Below are positions 61,427-64,000 of a DNA stretch of 64,000 nt, piece after piece. This DNA comes from Thermoflavimicrobium daqui (GTDB lineage Bacteria; Bacillota; Bacilli; Thermoactinomycetales; Thermoactinomycetaceae): the NCBI RefSeq assembly GCF_003313465.1, contig NZ_KZ845663.1:481911-545910 (forward strand), in the 5' to 3' direction. The translations under genes were made by a program, and so were the position numbers. Positions within the stretch are counted from its first letter, which is position 1. Each line of letters begins with the position of its first letter. The notes under the pieces are model-generated. The model searched no databases and was not told the DNA's origin. It saw only the letters and a list, made by a program, of their open reading frames with translations.

Positions 61427-62347
61427 TTAGCCAACCGGCTTACATAACATGGCTTGGCGTACCCAGCGACCACCTTCATGAGCTTGACGTCTTAGCTCAA
61501 TTCGTTCACGTGATTTTGGCCCATTATTTTTCTTTACAATTTCACTAAATTTCTTCCAATCCGGTTCGGTATAAACCCAACATTTTTTTTCAGTATCATA
61601 CTTTAAGTGAGGATCTGGAATGGTAAGTCCAATGGAGTGGATACGAGGAATATATTTATCAAAGAATTTTTGACGAAGTTGTTCATTAGTGAGGGTACGA
61701 ATGCGGTAATGAATCATCCGCTCTGCCGCTGGAGTTACTTCTTTAGGCCCAAAGAAGAATAAAAGTGATTCCCACCAATAGTTTAACGAATCTTGGAGCA
61801 TTTGCTTTTGTTTTGCCGTCCCCATGGCTAACGTTAAAATAATATTTTCTCCATGCTGCATATGGAAACTTTCTTCAGCACAAATTCGCTTAAGTACACG
61901 TGCATAAGGGCCATATGAGGTAGATAAAAGGGCAGCTTGATTAATAATCGCAGCACCATCCACTAACCAACCGATTAAGCCAGCATCAGCCCAAGTCCTA
62001 GCCTCCATATGAAAAACATTATGAAATTTCACCCGGTGATAATAAATATCTTCAATTAAATCTTCCCGCTTTTTTCCAAGGGGGTAAACCAAATCTTCTA
62101 CGATACGTAGTAGTAACTGACCATGTCCCATCTCATCTTGGACTTTGGCCATGATCGCTAATTTACGACGTAAACTCGGCGCTTTCGGAACCCATTCCTT
62201 CTCTGGATAAGCTCCCATAATTTCACTAACTGCATGCATATGAATGAGTTTAATAAGGAGTTGTCTATATTCATCAGGCATCCAATCTGTAGCTTCGATT
62301 TTTTCACCCTGTTTGATCCGTTTCATAAACATTTCTTCCTGATTCAA
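61427..62347 (-). CDS. paaA: Phenylacetyl-CoA epoxidase catalytic subunit PaaA
   Basis: 306 residues from TTG 62347, nine bases after GGAGGGG. Di-iron ligands are visible in the ferritin-like helices: KVQDEMGHGQLLLRIVEDL near 87 and CAEESFHMQHGENI near 156. It inserts oxygen into phenylacetyl-CoA to give the 1,2-epoxide. The reductase PaaE that supplies electrons is not in this cluster. The gene begins inside the end of the TetR gene (44-base overlap), so it is coupled to it. Confidence 0.95.
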   Translation of the reverse strand: MNQEEMFMKRIKQGEKIEATDWMPDEYRQLLIKLIHMHAVSEIMGAYPEKEWVPKAPSLRRKLAIMAKVQDEMGHGQLLLRIVEDLVYPLGKKREDLIEDIYYHRVKFHNVFHMEARTWADAGLIGWLVDGAAIINQAALLSTSYGPYARVLKRICAEESFHMQHGENIILTLAMGTAKQKQMLQDSLNYWWESLLFFFGPKEVTPAAERMIHYRIRTLTNEQLRQKFFDKYIPRIHSIGLTIPDPHLKYDTEKKCWVYTEPDWKKFSEIVKKNNGPKSRERIELRRQAHEGGRWVRQAMLCKPVG

Positions 62348-62936
62348 AATGAATCCCCTCCTTTTGGCCTAAAAAGCCATAGAGTAGAATCGTCATAAAC
62401 CGATCTACTATCTCATCAACCGATAACTTTCCATCTGGCTTGTACCATTGATATAGCCAGTTACCAACCGATAAGAGTAATAAACGAGCAAATTTACCAT
62501 CCAAGTCATGAAGTTCACCCGATTGGATACCTTCAAGCAAAATCTGCTTCCACATTAACTCATATTGATCTCGCTTTTTTTGGATTTGCTTACGACGTTC
62601 ACCTGTTAGTGCTTTCCACTCATGAAAAAAGACCGTAGCAGCTTCGATATTCTCTGCGACTACTTGGATATGTGCTCGTAAAGCAAGCCTTAGCTTTTCA
62701 GCTGCGGATTTCTCACTATTTACCACTTGCTGTAGGGATTGTAAAAATGATTGTGCTCCACGATCTGTAATTTCATAAAGTAAATCTTCTTTTGACCGAA
62801 TATGTGTGTATAAACTTCCAGCCAATATACCACAAGCTTCGGAAATATCACGCATGGTAGTTCCGTGATAGCCTTTTTGACTAAATAGATGACAAGCAGT
62901 AGTTAGGATCTCTTCCTTCCTTTTAACTTTTCCCAT
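62304..62936 (-). CDS. TetR-family regulator of the paa operon
   Basis: 210 residues. Helix-turn-helix RKEEILTTACHLFSQKGYHGTTMRDISEACGILAGSLYTHI at the N-terminus, then a ligand domain. By position it is the repressor of the paa operon (PaaR-like), probably relieved by phenylacetyl-CoA, as known in other Gram-positive and thermophile systems; ligand is inference. ATG 62936 has weak ribosome signal (GAGGAATGAAAA). It is the first gene of the operon and so autoregulated through 62957-62978. Confidence 0.88.
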   Translation of the reverse strand: MGKVKRKEEILTTACHLFSQKGYHGTTMRDISEACGILAGSLYTHIRSKEDLLYEITDRGAQSFLQSLQQVVNSEKSAAEKLRLALRAHIQVVAENIEAATVFFHEWKALTGERRKQIQKKRDQYELMWKQILLEGIQSGELHDLDGKFARLLLLSVGNWLYQWYKPDGKLSVDEIVDRFMTILLYGFLGQKEGIHFESGRNVYETDQTG

Positions 62937-62956
62937 TTTTCATTCCTCTTCTATAG

Positions 62957-62978
62957 AAAACAAGCGCCCGTTTGTTTT
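62957..62978. promoter_or_regulatory. Putative operator of the paa TetR regulator
   Basis: AAAACAAGCG (62957-62966) and CGTTTGTTTT (62969-62978) make a near-palindrome around CC with one mismatch pair, 20 bases before the TetR start. Confidence 0.7.
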
Positions 62979-63306
62979 TATAATAAAAAATAGTATGAAT
63001 ATATGTCAATCACTATATCATCCGTTTTTTTGAATAATTCTTTCATATATTATTCTCTTCTTTGTATTTTCTTTTAATATCTACCATTTAAAAAAGTACA
63101 ACCTATTCAAGCTAATATAATCGATAGCATCAACCTTCTGTCAAACAATCTAGTAGCGGTTGAAAACACAATATAATTACGGAATTTCGGGTATCTAGCA
63201 GAATAACTGCTATTTTCCCTCTTCTGTCCAGTTGTCAGTTTTTTTACATATCGTTTACAATTAAGTAACAAAAGTATTTCAAACACATCATAAGGGGGTT
63301 TCATCT
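62979..63306. promoter_or_regulatory. Divergent intergenic region between the TetR and methyltransferase genes
   Basis: About 330 AT-rich bases that must hold promoters for both directions. No other coding signal; a minus-strand open frame at 63107-63304 looks like a shadow without ribosome site. Confidence 0.4.
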
Positions 63307-64000
63307 ATGACGTTCAACAAACTGGTACTTGAACAATATCAAGATCCACAACGATTACAAACTCGTGCAGAATATCATCAAAAGTACGGTTTAGCTCCCA
63401 CATCCCTAATCGATTGGGTTTTGAATCAACTTCCTCTTCGCGGTGATGAAAAGGTTCTTGATGCTGGGTGTGGGACCGGATCTTTTCTTTTTCCCCTCGC
63501 TAAACGATTACCAAAAGGTGAGATCATTGGGATTGATCTCGTCCCTGAAATGATTACATATATTAAGGAAAAGCTTAGCCCCAACTCCAACATCCAAGTA
63601 CAACAAGCAGATATCATAAACTTACCTTTTGCTGATGAAACATTTGACATCGTTATGGCTAACTTTGTCTTATTTCATATTGAAGATATTTTCGCTGCCA
63701 TTGCAGAATGTAAACGTGTTTTAAAATCAGGAGGACTGGCTGTATTTGCCACCAATAGTATACATAACCGTGGGAGGTTAGAATCTATTCATCGTGCAGC
63801 ACAACGCGAACTCAGTTTTCCCGAAGAAGTCATCCACTTCCCTTCACCATTCAAACGTTTTTCTATCGAAGGAGGAGGAGATTATCTTAGCCATCACTTT
63901 TCATGGTTTGAAGTCCATACACTCTATAACCAGTATGTAGTGCCAGAGACCGAAGCTGTCTTAGCATATTACACCTCAGGAATGATCGATTGGGCACTTA
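63307..64000 (+). CDS. SAM-dependent methyltransferase, N-terminal part
   Basis: ATG 63307, eight bases after AAGGGGG, opens a frame that runs off the right edge (231 codons seen). Class I methyltransferase: motif I VLDAGCGTGSFLFPL near 51, IIGIDLVPEM near 75 (acidic end of strand 2), NLPFADETFDIVMANFVLFH near 106 and RVLKSGGLAVFATN near 137. The start MTFNKLVLEQYQDPQRL is typical of a small group of Firmicute methyltransferases. Substrate unknown. Confidence 0.9.
   Translation, partial: MTFNKLVLEQYQDPQRLQTRAEYHQKYGLAPTSLIDWVLNQLPLRGDEKVLDAGCGTGSFLFPLAKRLPKGEIIGIDLVPEMITYIKEKLSPNSNIQVQQADIINLPFADETFDIVMANFVLFHIEDIFAAIAECKRVLKSGGLAVFATNSIHNRGRLESIHRAAQRELSFPEEVIHFPSPFKRFSIEGGGDYLSHHFSWFEVHTLYNQYVVPETEAVLAYYTSGMIDWAL

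Noticed and set aside
63107-63304. Minus-strand ORF of 65 codons between the TetR and methyltransferase genes
   Set aside because: Starts within the ribosome site region of the methyltransferase and shows no coding character.

Overview
The window is low-GC Gram-positive chromosomal DNA. It carries the sporulation pair prkA-yhbH, an S-box (SAM-I) riboswitch, AGGAGG-type ribosome binding sites, many TTG/GTG starts, ABC systems of lantibiotic-immunity type and a phenylacetate operon without paaE, paaG or paaZ beside it. Together these point to an endospore-forming member of Bacillales. A relative of Thermoactinomycetaceae is my best guess, but no marker gene here proves it.

Layout. 1-11.3 kb holds mostly ordinary genes: the start of deoD, a PnuC transporter, a membrane Ser/Thr kinase, a lipoprotein, a flavin amine oxidase, a phosphate transporter with its DUF47 partner, a two-gene ABC exporter and an S-box-controlled NhaC/MetT-type transporter. 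11.5-15.3 kb is a run of minus-strand genes that I mostly cannot name: two DUF4309-type lipoproteins, a J-like protein without HPD and a membrane protein. Two of these genes carry lesions. 15.4-15.9 kb holds the wreck of a class C group II intron placed just after a terminator.

16.0-22.2 kb is the most interesting region. It is a tightly packed minus-strand operon encoding a PIN-domain/protein-kinase/zinc-ribbon fusion, a TerY-like VWA protein, a PP2C phosphatase, a membrane protein with the cysteine layout of Cas4/AddB Fe-S nucleases, two unknown proteins that may be halves of one gene, and a leading unknown protein with a paralogue at 14.5-15.2 kb. This looks like a TerY-P (VWA/kinase/phosphatase) signalling triad coupled to two candidate nucleases. 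yhbH and prkA lie directly upstream on the same strand. 26.0-26.6 kb holds a decayed IS200/IS605 tnpB with its right-end hairpin.

26.7-43.8 kb is housekeeping: HAD phosphatase, trmL, an amidase, ogt, feoA with a FeoB split in two genes, queG, an RND pump, rnhA with an ABC-class ATPase, two tRNA-Pro genes, a YtrA-type GntR regulator with a DUF1648 membrane protein, a holin-like protein and a SPOR protein. 44.2-49.5 kb holds two bacterial PH-domain proteins, a lantibiotic-immunity-type ABC operon in which two of three genes are frameshifted at homopolymers, a half-size VKOR and tRNA-Leu. 49.8-53.6 kb is one large helicase-nuclease gene of a type often linked to defence.

54.5-62.9 kb is a phenylacetate (paa) catabolic operon with its TetR regulator: paaABCD epoxidase genes, paaK ligase, two 3-hydroxyacyl-CoA dehydrogenase-type genes, a thiolase, a thioesterase-like hotdog protein and an EthD-like protein. 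The window ends inside a SAM-dependent methyltransferase gene. All family assignments rest on reading motifs by eye; no database search was run.
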